Shown: positions 10,420 through 18,906 of the stretch, piece after piece
Numbering within the stretch: position 1 is the first letter of the stretch
Layout: the number at the start of each line of letters is the position of its first letter
From: Bradymonas sp963697525
GTDB taxonomy: Bacteria; Myxococcota_A; Bradymonadia; Bradymonadales; Bradymonadaceae
NCBI GenBank assembly: GCA_963697525.1
Contig: OY969087.1
Location: 1,860,001-1,924,000, forward strand
DNA: 64,000 bases
Reading direction: 5' to 3'
Position numbers and translations under genes: made by a program
Notes under the pieces: generated by a model
Databases searched by the model: none
What the model was told of the DNA's origin: nothing
The model's input: the letters and a program-made list of their open reading frames with translations, nothing else

Positions 10420-10447
10420 ATTATAACAGAATTGAGAGGCCAAGCAA
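10420..10447 (-). promoter_or_regulatory. Sigma70-type promoter of the structured RNA
   Basis: Minus strand: -35 TTGCTT (10442-10447), 16-bp spacer, perfect -10 TATAAT (10420-10425). It lies just after the Rieske gene stop (10460) and points into the structured region. Confidence 0.7.
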
Positions 10448-10459
10448 TTCCTCAGATGT

Positions 10460-10816
10460 TCAGAAAGTTTGATCGCCTTGCTCGGCGAGGCGTACGAACA
10501 CCTGGGCGTCGACCACCTCCACCTCGTAGGTGAGCACGGGCGCGCAGCGGCGTCGGGTGCACCGGCCGGTGGCGAGCTCGAACTCGTATTGATGGTGCGG
10601 GCAGGTCAATTTGCCGGCGAAGACCACCCCGTAGGCCATGGAGCGCTGCTTATGCGGGCAGATCTCGTCGACGGCGTAGACCTCGCCTTGGTCCCGACAC
10701 ACCAGCAGGCTACGCCCGTCGACGTCGACCTTCTTGGGCATCATCTGCGGGATCGCCTCCACGGCGCATACGGCCCGGTAGCCGGCGTCGACGAGCTGTT
10801 GGCGCCTGTCGCCCAT
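10460..10816 (-). CDS. Rieske [2Fe-2S] domain protein
   Basis: 118 residues forming a stand-alone Rieske domain. The cluster ligands are clear: C53-P-H55 and C72-P-H-H75, separated by 16 residues, as in small Rieske ferredoxins and NirD-like subunits. There is no signal peptide or membrane anchor, so it should be a cytosolic electron carrier. Start ATG at 10816 is supported by GAGGAG 8 nt upstream. The adjacent erythromycin-esterase-like gene lies 36 bp upstream on the same strand, so the two may be co-transcribed. No oxygenase or nitrite reductase partner gene is nearby, so its redox partner cannot be named. Confidence 0.9.
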   Translation of the reverse strand: MGDRRQQLVDAGYRAVCAVEAIPQMMPKKVDVDGRSLLVCRDQGEVYAVDEICPHKQRSMAYGVVFAGKLTCPHHQYEFELATGRCTRRRCAPVLTYEVEVVDAQVFVRLAEQGDQTF

Positions 10817-10852
10817 GACCTACACTCCTCGCCCTGTTCAAAGGCCCAAGGA

Positions 10853-12253
<1,401 letters not shown>

Positions 12254-12335
12254 ACAACGCCCCTAAGGCGTGCCGTCGTTCAAAGACTAAGCACGCCCCG
12301 GGCGATGTCAGACCCCCGCTGCCTCGCGCCGGCCG

Positions 12336-13253
12336 CTACACCGAGCCGAGCAACTCCAGGTTGTTGTGGGTGCGATCGAGGCGCTCGAGCAACCACTTGA
12401 GCGACTCCTGCTTGCCCATGTCGGCGATGCGCCGGCGTAGATCGGGCACGCGGCGCCCCTCGACCTCGCTGAGCAGCTCCAGCTCGCGGCGGGTCCCCGA
12501 GGCGCCCAGATCCACCGCCGGGAACAACCGGCGGTTGGACAGGTCGCGATCCAGGACCAGCTCGGAGTTGCCGGTGCCCTTGAACTCGTGAAAGATCACG
12601 TCGTCCATGCGGCTGCCGGTGTCGATGAGCGCGGTGGCCACGATGGTCAGGCTGCCGCCCTCCTCGAGGTTACGCGCCGCACCGAAGAGCTGGCGAGGCC
12701 GGTCGAGCGCGCCGGCGGTGATCCCACCGGACAACGTGCGCCCGTTGCCCCCGGAGGTGTTGTTGTACGCGCGCGCCAGCCTGGTGATCGAGTCGAGCAA
12801 CAGCAGCACGTCCTCGCCGTCGAGCAGCTTTTGCAGCGCCCGGCGAAACACCTTCTCGGCCAGCTTGATATGCTCGCGCGGAGAGCGATCGGTGGTCGAC
12901 GCTTCCACCTTGCAGGGGATATTGCGTCGAAAATCGGTCGCTTCCTCGGGGCGCTCGTCGATGAGCAGCGCCAGCTGGTAGATGTCCGGGTGATTCTGGC
13001 GCACCGCCTGCGAGATCTTCTGCAGCACGGTGGTCTTGCCCGCCTTGGGCGGGCTGGTCACCAGAACACGCTGGCCCTTGCCCAGCGGCGCGATCAGATC
13101 GATGAGCCGGCCGGTGATCTCGTCGGGGCCGGTCTCGAGCTTGATGCGCTCGTCGGGTTGGATCGGCGTATAATCCGACAGCCGTTCGGCCAATCGTTGG
13201 AGTTTGTCTTGTCCGCGGCGACGTCCGCGCCTGCGCTTTCCTCGTCGTCCCAT
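12336..13253 (-). CDS. Rho-like hexameric ATPase lacking the N-terminal RNA-binding domain
   Basis: 305 residues, against about 420 for Escherichia coli Rho. The protein opens with a basic tail MGRRGKRRRGRRRGQDK and enters the Rho motor domain directly. Walker A SPPKAGKTT (67-75), ERPEE (100-104), Walker B VLLLLDSITR (149-158), a Q-loop-like GGNGRTLSGG (168-177, with Arg where E. coli Rho has a Q-loop Lys) and FKGTGN (224-229) are all present. The helical bundle and cold-shock-like fold that form the primary RNA-binding site are absent. The upstream sequence holds no in-frame remnant, so this looks like a stable short paralogue. Motor function is likely; transcription termination without the primary site is uncertain. 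A full-length rho is expected elsewhere. Confidence 0.88.
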   Translation of the reverse strand: MGRRGKRRRGRRRGQDKLQRLAERLSDYTPIQPDERIKLETGPDEITGRLIDLIAPLGKGQRVLVTSPPKAGKTTVLQKISQAVRQNHPDIYQLALLIDERPEEATDFRRNIPCKVEASTTDRSPREHIKLAEKVFRRALQKLLDGEDVLLLLDSITRLARAYNNTSGGNGRTLSGGITAGALDRPRQLFGAARNLEEGGSLTIVATALIDTGSRMDDVIFHEFKGTGNSELVLDRDLSNRRLFPAVDLGASGTRRELELLSEVEGRRVPDLRRRIADMGKQESLKWLLERLDRTHNNLELLGSV

Positions 13254-13497
13254 ACCACTCGCGGTGTCGTGAGGTGAACTAGCCCAGCCGAATCTGGCTC
13301 GGAGCTTGGGCGCCTAAGATTAGGGATTTTATGGGAGGGAACAATCCTGACGGATGTCATCTCAGTCGGGCGCGTCCTGCTACGTACGTCGTTTGACCGC
13401 CCGACGCTGCCTAGTTTGACACACCTCGGAATGCTTTTCCACCCCTTCTTGTTTTTTGGGCTGAAGCTTCGAGGCCACTCGCGGCGACCCACGCGTG

Positions 13498-13526
13498 TTG
13501 AAAACCGGGCGTGAGTACGGTAGTCT
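13498..13526 (+). promoter_or_regulatory. Possible sigma70 promoter for the 13565 gene
   Basis: TTGAAA (13498-13503), 17-bp spacer, TAGTCT (13521-13526). It would start transcription about 30 nt before the TTG start. The -10 is weak, so this is tentative. Confidence 0.35.
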
Positions 13527-13551
13527 TACGCGACAATTTATTCGGCTTTCC

Positions 13552-13558
13552 GAGGAGG
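13552..13558 (+). promoter_or_regulatory. Ribosome binding site that fixes a TTG start
   Basis: GAGGAGG, 6 nt before TTG at 13565; it decides the start of the hypothetical gene against the longer frame from 13511. Confidence 0.7.
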
Positions 13559-13564
13559 CGCACT

Positions 13565-14002
13565 TTGGACACTCTCGACGTACTTGAAAAAGCAGAACGC
13601 AAAGGCGGCCCGGACCGGCGCCGGATGATGACGGAAGTGATCATGGCGGCGCGCGATCTCGGATGCGACTTCAACGTCGGCGGCGGTAAAGCGGGCGGTT
13701 TCAACGTGCGCTACGGCTCGCTGCGTTACGCGGTCATGGATCTGAACACGCGCGGCGAAGTTTTCTTGCATATTAAACATCATCCCAGCAAGGACATCAC
13801 CGACGAGCAGCGCGAAGAGGCCAACAAATTCGTCGAGGGCCTCGAAGGCTTCACGATCAAAAATGGTCCCATCAACAATTATGGCCAGATCGAAGAGCCC
13901 ATCGAAGAGGTGCCCATCGACGCGCTGCGCTCCTTTTTGGAGCGAACCGTCCAGGTCATCCGCGAGATCTACTACCGCCCGCATATCGAATTGGCCGGCT
14001 GA
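13565..14002 (+). CDS. Conserved-looking hypothetical protein, TTG start
   Basis: 145 residues from TTG 13565, chosen because GAGGAGG (13552-13558) lies 6 nt upstream; the longer frame from 13511 has no RBS. The product (MDTLDVLEKAERKGGPDRRR...) is soluble, without signal peptide or membrane segment. It holds a Gly-rich turn (FNVGGGKAGGFNVRYG), a beta-rich middle (YAVMDLNTRGEVFLHIKHHP) and a C-terminal helix ending REIYYRPHIELAG. I do not recognise the family. It is divergent from the Rho-like gene across about 310 bp and ends at a good terminator, so it is probably a single-gene transcript. Confidence 0.75.
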   Translation: MDTLDVLEKAERKGGPDRRRMMTEVIMAARDLGCDFNVGGGKAGGFNVRYGSLRYAVMDLNTRGEVFLHIKHHPSKDITDEQREEANKFVEGLEGFTIKNGPINNYGQIEEPIEEVPIDALRSFLERTVQVIREIYYRPHIELAG

Positions 14003-14031
14003 GTAAGATCGGCTGGACATCCGTGCAAGCC

Positions 14032-14060
14032 AAGCCCGCCCTTTGTCGGCGGGCTTTCTT
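14032..14060 (+). terminator. Rho-independent terminator
   Basis: Stem AAGCCCGCC (14032-14040) / GGCGGGCTT (14048-14056), 7-nt loop, T-rich tail TTTCTT. It follows the hypothetical gene ending at 14002. Confidence 0.8.
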
Positions 14061-14150
14061 GCTCTGGGGGGCATTCTCCCTGGGCGGCCCAGTGGTTAGG
14101 TTCGACAGTGGTCGCCCGACGCACCGGCTTCGAGACAAGGGAGGACGTCG

Positions 14151-14411
14151 ATGAAGAATATGCCGCAACTCGACCGGATGCCCGGGCTCGATCGCCTGGA
14201 CATGCCCGACAGTGACTTCGATCCCCGGCCACAGCCGACCCTGCTCGTGTGGGGGCTGATCTTTTTCGCCCTGGCCGCCGGTTGCGCCGTGCTCAGCTGG
14301 ACGATCACCGTGCAGGGTCAGCCGTCGGTGATCTTCCAATTGCTGTTTTTGCTCTTCGCCGGGCTCGGCCTCCTGGCCATCCTGGCGCGCTACGTGAACC
14401 CGCCCGCCTGA
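14151..14411 (+). CDS. Small membrane protein with two predicted helices
   Basis: 86 residues. A polar N-terminus (1-29) is followed by two hydrophobic stretches: LLVWGLIFFALAAGCAVLSW (about 31-50) and a Leu/Phe/Ala-rich helix (about 60-80). GGGAGG lies 6 nt before the ATG, so it is a well supported gene. It ends at 14411, directly abutting the convergent R2lox gene stop at 14412. No family recognised; probably an inner-membrane protein. Confidence 0.75.
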   Translation: MKNMPQLDRMPGLDRLDMPDSDFDPRPQPTLLVWGLIFFALAAGCAVLSWTITVQGQPSVIFQLLFLLFAGLGLLAILARYVNPPA

Positions 14412-15293
14412 TCAGGCGATCTCCAAGACCTCATCGAGGCTCTGCTCGCGCGCCTTTTGGATGCGCGAAAACCGCTTCTGAAATTGGGCCATCGCGTAGT
14501 TGACGAAGAGCTGCTGGTCGAGGCCGAACGGCAGCTCGTCGTAGCGGGCGAACGTATCCTCGATCATCCCCAGGGCCAGCGGCAGCAAGACGCTCATGCG
14601 CGCCTCAATGGCCTGCCAGACCTCCTCGCCGTGCTCGGCGACCAGCCGCGACAGCAGGTAGACCCCGAAGGCCAGGTGGCGCGACTCGTCCTGCTTGAGC
14701 AGCCCGGAGACCTCGCGCATGCCCGGCATCAGGTCGTTTTGCTCGAGCATGTGGTGGAAGGCGTAGTAGCCCGTCTCGGCGAGCACCCCCTCGACGATCA
14801 TATTGTAGGTCACCGACGCCTCGGCCAGCGCCTGCGGCGAGCTGTCCTCATACAGGCGGTTGAGCGCGCCGGGCAGTTGCTGCTCGAAGATCGCCTTGTA
14901 GTTGTCGCCGTGGTACCGGCTCAGCTCGCTTCGCTCCTGGCAGACCTCGTCGAGGAACCTGCGGAAGACCTCGACGTGCTTGGCCTCCTCGAAGAGAAAC
15001 GACGTCAGGTACATCTCCTCCTCGAGGCGCCCGTCCTTGGCCACGGTCATGATCAGCGGCAACAGATCCAAGGTCACCGACTCCTCGCCGGCCAAGAACT
15101 GCGCCGTCAGGTGCAGCAGCACCTCGCGCTCGAGGTCGCTCATCTGTTGCCAGTCCTCGATATCCTGGGCGAAGTCGATGTCCTGGGGATCCCACACCCC
15201 CAATTTCTTGGCCTTCGCCCACAGGCGCATTGGCGGCAAGTTGTAGTTGAGGCCGGCGGGGCTGGTCGACTGGAAGCTGCGATCGGTGCTCAT
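14412..15293 (-). CDS. R2-like ligand-binding oxidase (R2lox)
   Basis: 293 residues of the ferritin-like fold. Metal ligands are readable: E70, E103 and H106 (EEAKH), E168 (MIVEG), E203 and H206 (DESRH). V73 and Y163 sit where characterised R2lox proteins form a Val-Tyr ether cross-link, so this is an R2lox rather than a radical-generating NrdB. Such proteins hold a Mn/Fe centre and bind a fatty-acid-like ligand; their physiological reaction is unknown. GAGGAG lies 7 nt before the ATG. It is next to, but not in an operon with, the class II ribonucleotide reductase gene, which needs no R2 subunit; this supports a separate function. Confidence 0.88.
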   Translation of the reverse strand: MSTDRSFQSTSPAGLNYNLPPMRLWAKAKKLGVWDPQDIDFAQDIEDWQQMSDLEREVLLHLTAQFLAGEESVTLDLLPLIMTVAKDGRLEEEMYLTSFLFEEAKHVEVFRRFLDEVCQERSELSRYHGDNYKAIFEQQLPGALNRLYEDSSPQALAEASVTYNMIVEGVLAETGYYAFHHMLEQNDLMPGMREVSGLLKQDESRHLAFGVYLLSRLVAEHGEEVWQAIEARMSVLLPLALGMIEDTFARYDELPFGLDQQLFVNYAMAQFQKRFSRIQKAREQSLDEVLEIA

Positions 15294-15758
15294 GGGTCTG
15301 CTCCTCGGGTGGAGGTGTGCTCATCGCACGGTCCATTGGGTCGATACTGCGCAAGTACGCTACTTATGCCACAAAATATCGGTTATTCCAATAGGTGTGG
15401 GAATAACGTTTTTGTGAGGGCATAGGCGTGCGTTTTGTGGTGGGAGGTGCGTGTTTTGTAGTAGTTGGCGTGCGTTTTGTGGTGGGTGGCGCGAGAGCTG
15501 GAGGTGACCTGCGGCTACGCCGAGGTCAACCACCAGCTACAAAGGCCGAGCAAACGACGCTCGGCGCGCTACGCCTTCGGCTACGCTTGAACGGCGCAAG
15601 ACAACCGGGCCCGCATCGGCGAGCCAAGGCACCGGTGTCAAGGTGCCGCGTCGAGCGCGGTCCGCGAGACCTCTGTAGCTGGTGGTTGGCGCGAGGCATT
15701 TAGCCGAGCGCCACCTCCAGACAACGCGTGGAAAACCACACGAGTACGCCCGTTCCAC
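15294..15758. repeat. Gene-free stretch with GTGCGTTTTGTGG repeats and two palindromic element copies
   Basis: 15428-15490 holds three near-copies of GTGCGTTTTGTGGTGGG. 15495-15594 carries, in reverse orientation, a copy of the element also found near 44.9 and 47.9 kb (core GCGTAGCCGAAGGCGTAGCG). 15672-15715 holds its second half in forward orientation (GCGAGGCATTTAGCCGAGCGCC). I see no supported gene here. Confidence 0.6.
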
Positions 15759-15795
15759 AAAAAAGCCCCGGCTGCGCGCAGCCGGGGCTTTGTTT
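15759..15795 (-). terminator. Bidirectional-looking terminator after nrdJ
   Basis: Perfect 26-nt palindrome (stem AGCCCCGGCTGCG, 15764-15789) flanked by A6 on the left and TTTGTTT on the right. On the minus strand it follows the ribonucleotide reductase stop at 15813. Confidence 0.85.
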
Positions 15796-15812
15796 AGTTC
15801 GTTCAATCGAGC

Positions 15813-17777
15813 TTAGAACTCGACCTTGCAGGCCTCACCCGAGCAGAACTTGTCGTCCTGGTCGTGGACCAGGTGGTTGGCGTTGTGCTGCTTGAGCGGG
15901 GTGATCCCCTTCATCAGCTCGTGGTACTCGTCCTCGGTGATCGCCTCGTAGGGAGGCTGGACGTAGCCGTGGTCGCGCATGGGCAAAAAGGAGATGCCTT
16001 TGAGCCGGTCCTCGTAGGCGGCGAGGATGCGCGGGATGTCGTCGGCCTCGGTGTCGGGGTCGAACTCGGCGGTGCAACTGACCTGGTTGTCGGCCCAGTA
16101 GTACTGGACCTGAGCGGCCAGATCGACCTTCTCGCGCAGGCTGACCTCGTTCTTGCGCCGGTCGAGGGACTCGACCTTGATGGGAAACGAGATCACCATG
16201 GTGTTGTCCGAGTAGTGGTCCTCCTCGATGTGATAGCCGGCGTCACGGCACAGGTCGACGAGCTCGTGGCCCTCCTGGACGCGCACCCGGCGCAGATAAT
16301 AGGGCGCGTGGTCCCAGTGCACGCCGGGCGTCGAGCCGGCCAGCAGGCTGACCGTGCCCGAGGGCTTGACCGAGGTGGTCTTGATGGAGCGCGGGATGCA
16401 CAGCCAGTCGGAGTACTTCTTGTCGAGGTACTGGATGTAGCCGTAGCCCTCGTCACACCAGTCGAAGAACTCGCGGTAGCCGTGCTTGTTGATCGCCTGG
16501 ACGATGCCGGTCATCGAGCAACCGATGCGCCGGTTGCGCAGCATCACGGCGTTGGTGCCGGCGTCGTGGGTCTGGATGAGGGTGACCGTCTTGGCGTATT
16601 GGTAGGCGACGCGCAGCGTCTCCTTGTAGTCCTCGAAGCTGTCGTGGTGGGCCGGGTAGGTCTCCACCAGGCAGCACAGCTCTTTGTCCCACAGGGTCTG
16701 CTCGACGCAGGGGTTGGAACCCTCGGCGTGCTCGTCCTTGTAGTTGGCCTCATCCTTCAGGCGCCCATAGGCCCGCGCGTTCTCCAGCCACAAATACCCG
16801 GGCTCGCCGTTGGCGCCGGTGCGCTTGGCCACCTCCGAGTAATCCATGCCCACGCGTGCGGCGATGGAGTTATTCGACGCCCAGCGCCAGGCGCTGACCT
16901 TCTCCGGGTCCATCTTCAGGTCCAAAAATTCGGCGTCTTCGGGCTCGCCAAAGGCGATCTGGGCGGTGCGGCGCACCCCGCCGCTGACCACGCAGCGGCC
17001 GGTGATATTCATCGTGTCGACGATGAGCCGGCTGTCGACCTGCTTGCCCACGTAGGTGTCGAATAGAGTCTCGAGGGTCTCGAGCATCTTTTGCAGCGGC
17101 GCCGGACCGCTGGCCACCCCGCCAAAGCTCTTGATGGGCGAACCCTGGGGGCGAATCTGGGAGTAATCCCACTCGCGCGGCAGCGTGTCTTCGCCCACGT
17201 AGGCGTTGAGCAGCTTGGTCAGCGCCTCCGCCCAGCCTTCGCGGCTGTCCGGGATGACGAAATGCTCGTTGGAGATCTCCGGCTTGACGATCTCGCGTTT
17301 GCCGGCGCCCTTGGTGTCGAATCCCACGCCCACGCCCAGCATGCTCATGCCGAACATCCAGGCGAACGGACGGGCGAAGTTGCGGTCGATCTCCTTGGTG
17401 GAGATAAACCCGCAGTTGTTCAGAGCGGCGCCGCCGCGCTCGTAGATATAATCCGAGCCCATCATCCACAGGCCGCGGCCCGGCGGCGTCCATTTGAAGT
17501 GAAACAGACGGTCGTACGCCTTGCAGGCAAAGCCGTGAGCCTTGTCCTCGTCCCAGGGAAGTCCGCGCTCCAGGCAGTGAACGCGCTGGATGGTGAACAT
17601 CCCCTCGATGACGCGCTGGCAGGTCTGCCACCAGTCTTCGCCGTCGCGGCTGTACGTGCGCTTGTAAGTCACCCATGACAGGTCGCCGAATCCCCAATTG
17701 ACCGGGCGGTTCCGGTATTCGTCAAGGAAGCGGTCGTCCAGGTTGAAGGTGCCCCACTTTTCTACATCAATGATCAT
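15813..17777 (-). CDS. nrdJ: Adenosylcobalamin-dependent ribonucleoside-triphosphate reductase (class II)
   Basis: 654 residues of the monomeric RTPR type known from Lactobacillus leichmannii. PPGRGLWMMG near residue 98 and LNNCGFIST near 120 (one partner of the reducing cysteine pair) are typical. NPCVEQTLWDKELCCLVETYP near 360 carries the thiyl-radical cysteine and glutamate. The C-terminal CSGEAC supplies the tail cysteine pair that re-reduces the active site. The enzyme makes dNTPs with a cobalamin-generated thiyl radical and needs no R2 subunit. AAGGA lies 7 nt before ATG 17777. The upstream promoter overlaps two NrdR-like boxes, so repression by NrdR is likely. It is a little shorter than the 739-residue reference enzyme. 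Confidence 0.93.
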   Translation of the reverse strand: MIIDVEKWGTFNLDDRFLDEYRNRPVNWGFGDLSWVTYKRTYSRDGEDWWQTCQRVIEGMFTIQRVHCLERGLPWDEDKAHGFACKAYDRLFHFKWTPPGRGLWMMGSDYIYERGGAALNNCGFISTKEIDRNFARPFAWMFGMSMLGVGVGFDTKGAGKREIVKPEISNEHFVIPDSREGWAEALTKLLNAYVGEDTLPREWDYSQIRPQGSPIKSFGGVASGPAPLQKMLETLETLFDTYVGKQVDSRLIVDTMNITGRCVVSGGVRRTAQIAFGEPEDAEFLDLKMDPEKVSAWRWASNNSIAARVGMDYSEVAKRTGANGEPGYLWLENARAYGRLKDEANYKDEHAEGSNPCVEQTLWDKELCCLVETYPAHHDSFEDYKETLRVAYQYAKTVTLIQTHDAGTNAVMLRNRRIGCSMTGIVQAINKHGYREFFDWCDEGYGYIQYLDKKYSDWLCIPRSIKTTSVKPSGTVSLLAGSTPGVHWDHAPYYLRRVRVQEGHELVDLCRDAGYHIEEDHYSDNTMVISFPIKVESLDRRKNEVSLREKVDLAAQVQYYWADNQVSCTAEFDPDTEADDIPRILAAYEDRLKGISFLPMRDHGYVQPPYEAITEDEYHELMKGITPLKQHNANHLVHDQDDKFCSGEACKVEF

Positions 17778-18026
17778 CTTCGCATCCTTGCGTTGCGAGG
17801 GGTTCCCCGACCGAAAACCACCGGTCGGAAGAAGACTCGATCAGCCTTCCTTGGCCTCCGTCCGCCGTCGGCGAGCGAGGGGGGTCGAATGAGACGAGCG
17901 AAGACCCAAGAAACGGTCCGATCGACTCCCGCCAGACTGCGGCTATTTCCCGTCGAGAAACCGAATTAAACGTTAACAAAAAGAGATGGATCGCCCCGAT
18001 TCGGGCTCGAGAACGTCAGCCCGAAA

Positions 18027-18075
18027 CCACAACATGTTGGGGTGTCGTCGATCCAGAAACCACTATATCTAGTGC
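18027..18075 (-). promoter_or_regulatory. Tandem NrdR-like operator boxes
   Basis: Cores CAACATGTTG (18030-18039) and CTATATCTAG (18063-18072) fit the palindromic NrdR pattern CwAtATaTwG with one or two differences. Their centres are 33 bp apart, about three helical turns, the usual arrangement for NrdR box pairs. They overlap and lie just downstream of the nrdJ -10. Confidence 0.65.
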
Positions 18076-18089
18076 TTTCGATTTGTAAA
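18062..18089 (-). promoter_or_regulatory. nrdJ promoter
   Basis: Minus strand: -35 TTTACA (18084-18089), 16-bp spacer, -10 TATAGT (18062-18067), each one base from consensus. It predicts a leader of about 280 nt before nrdJ. The -10 lies inside the second NrdR-like box. Confidence 0.6.
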
Positions 18090-18249
18090 CTAATTTTTTC
18101 CCGCTTGTCGTCAAGAACAACGAAAACCGAGGAATTGCCATCATTTATCGAACGGAAAAAATGATGGCCAAAAGGCTGAACGTGCGTACAGTAGTCGGAG
18201 GCGCAAAAAAATGCAACCACGCTCCCACTGGCAGCACGCAGGGGGAGGT

Positions 18250-18285
18250 AAAAAAAGACCCCCGTCAGACGGTGATCTGAGGGGG
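18250..18285 (-). terminator. Rho-independent terminator of the 18369 gene
   Basis: Minus strand: GCCCCCTCAGA / TCTGACGGGGGTC stem then seven T (18250-18256). A second hairpin, GAGCGC / GCGCTC (18288-18311), lies between it and the gene. Confidence 0.75.
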
Positions 18286-18368
18286 CAGAGCGCTCGGGTG
18301 ATCGGGCGCTCTGTCAAATGACCATTTTGTGGATTCTGAGAAACACGTCCGCGGCGCCGTCGTGGTTT

Positions 18369-18761
18369 TTAGGGAGCGTGTCCCCCGTCGCCGCTCTGTT
18401 TGACGACGTAGACCTCACCGCGGTCGTGGTGGTAGACCCAGCCCTCGAAATTCTCGTCCAGGTAGCGGGTGAAATCCTCGACGGGCTCGCCGGCGACGCG
18501 CTCGAGTTCGGCAATCTCCTCGACGTCCTCAGGATGTTCGTCGAGCCAATCGACGCTGTAGACGGCGTACTCGTGGGGGGCATCGGGGTTGGCCGCGCCA
18601 CCGTAGACGGCGTCCAAGAAGATGTCGTCGTTGACGTTGCCGCTGTCGTCTCGAAAGACCTGACGCTCAAAATCCCTGCCGGCCATGCGCGACAGGCGGG
18701 CGAAGCCCTCGTTGGTCTCGATCGAATAGCTGGATTTGAGTCCGTGATAGGCGCCTGGCAT
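18369..18761 (-). CDS. Hypothetical acidic protein
   Basis: 130 residues from ATG 18761, chosen because GGAGG lies 6 nt upstream; the longer frame to 18803 has no RBS. The product is acidic and soluble (MPGAYHGLKSSYSIETNEGF...), without signal peptide or membrane segment. The middle holds YAVYSVDWLDEHPEDVEEIAELERV, and the C-terminus GWVYHHDRGEVYVVKQ looks like a small beta hairpin. I recognise no family. It is followed by a terminator and is probably monocistronic. Confidence 0.7.
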   Translation of the reverse strand: MPGAYHGLKSSYSIETNEGFARLSRMAGRDFERQVFRDDSGNVNDDIFLDAVYGGAANPDAPHEYAVYSVDWLDEHPEDVEEIAELERVAGEPVEDFTRYLDENFEGWVYHHDRGEVYVVKQSGDGGHAP

Positions 18762-18906
18762 GGGAGACCTCCGTGGTGATGGGGCAAAGTCAGTGTCCAC
18801 CACGAAGATAAGCCAGCTAGGCTGAAATCAACCGCCTACGGCGCGGAGGAGCGGCGTCCTTGGAGCGACGGCCTCCGTGCCGTAGTGGCGTGTGGCGCCT
18901 GCGACG

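Noticed and set aside
17778..18060. Cobalamin riboswitch in front of nrdJ
   Set aside because: A long leader and a cobalamin enzyme made it plausible, but I see no B12 box or matching stem set; NrdR boxes give a simpler explanation.
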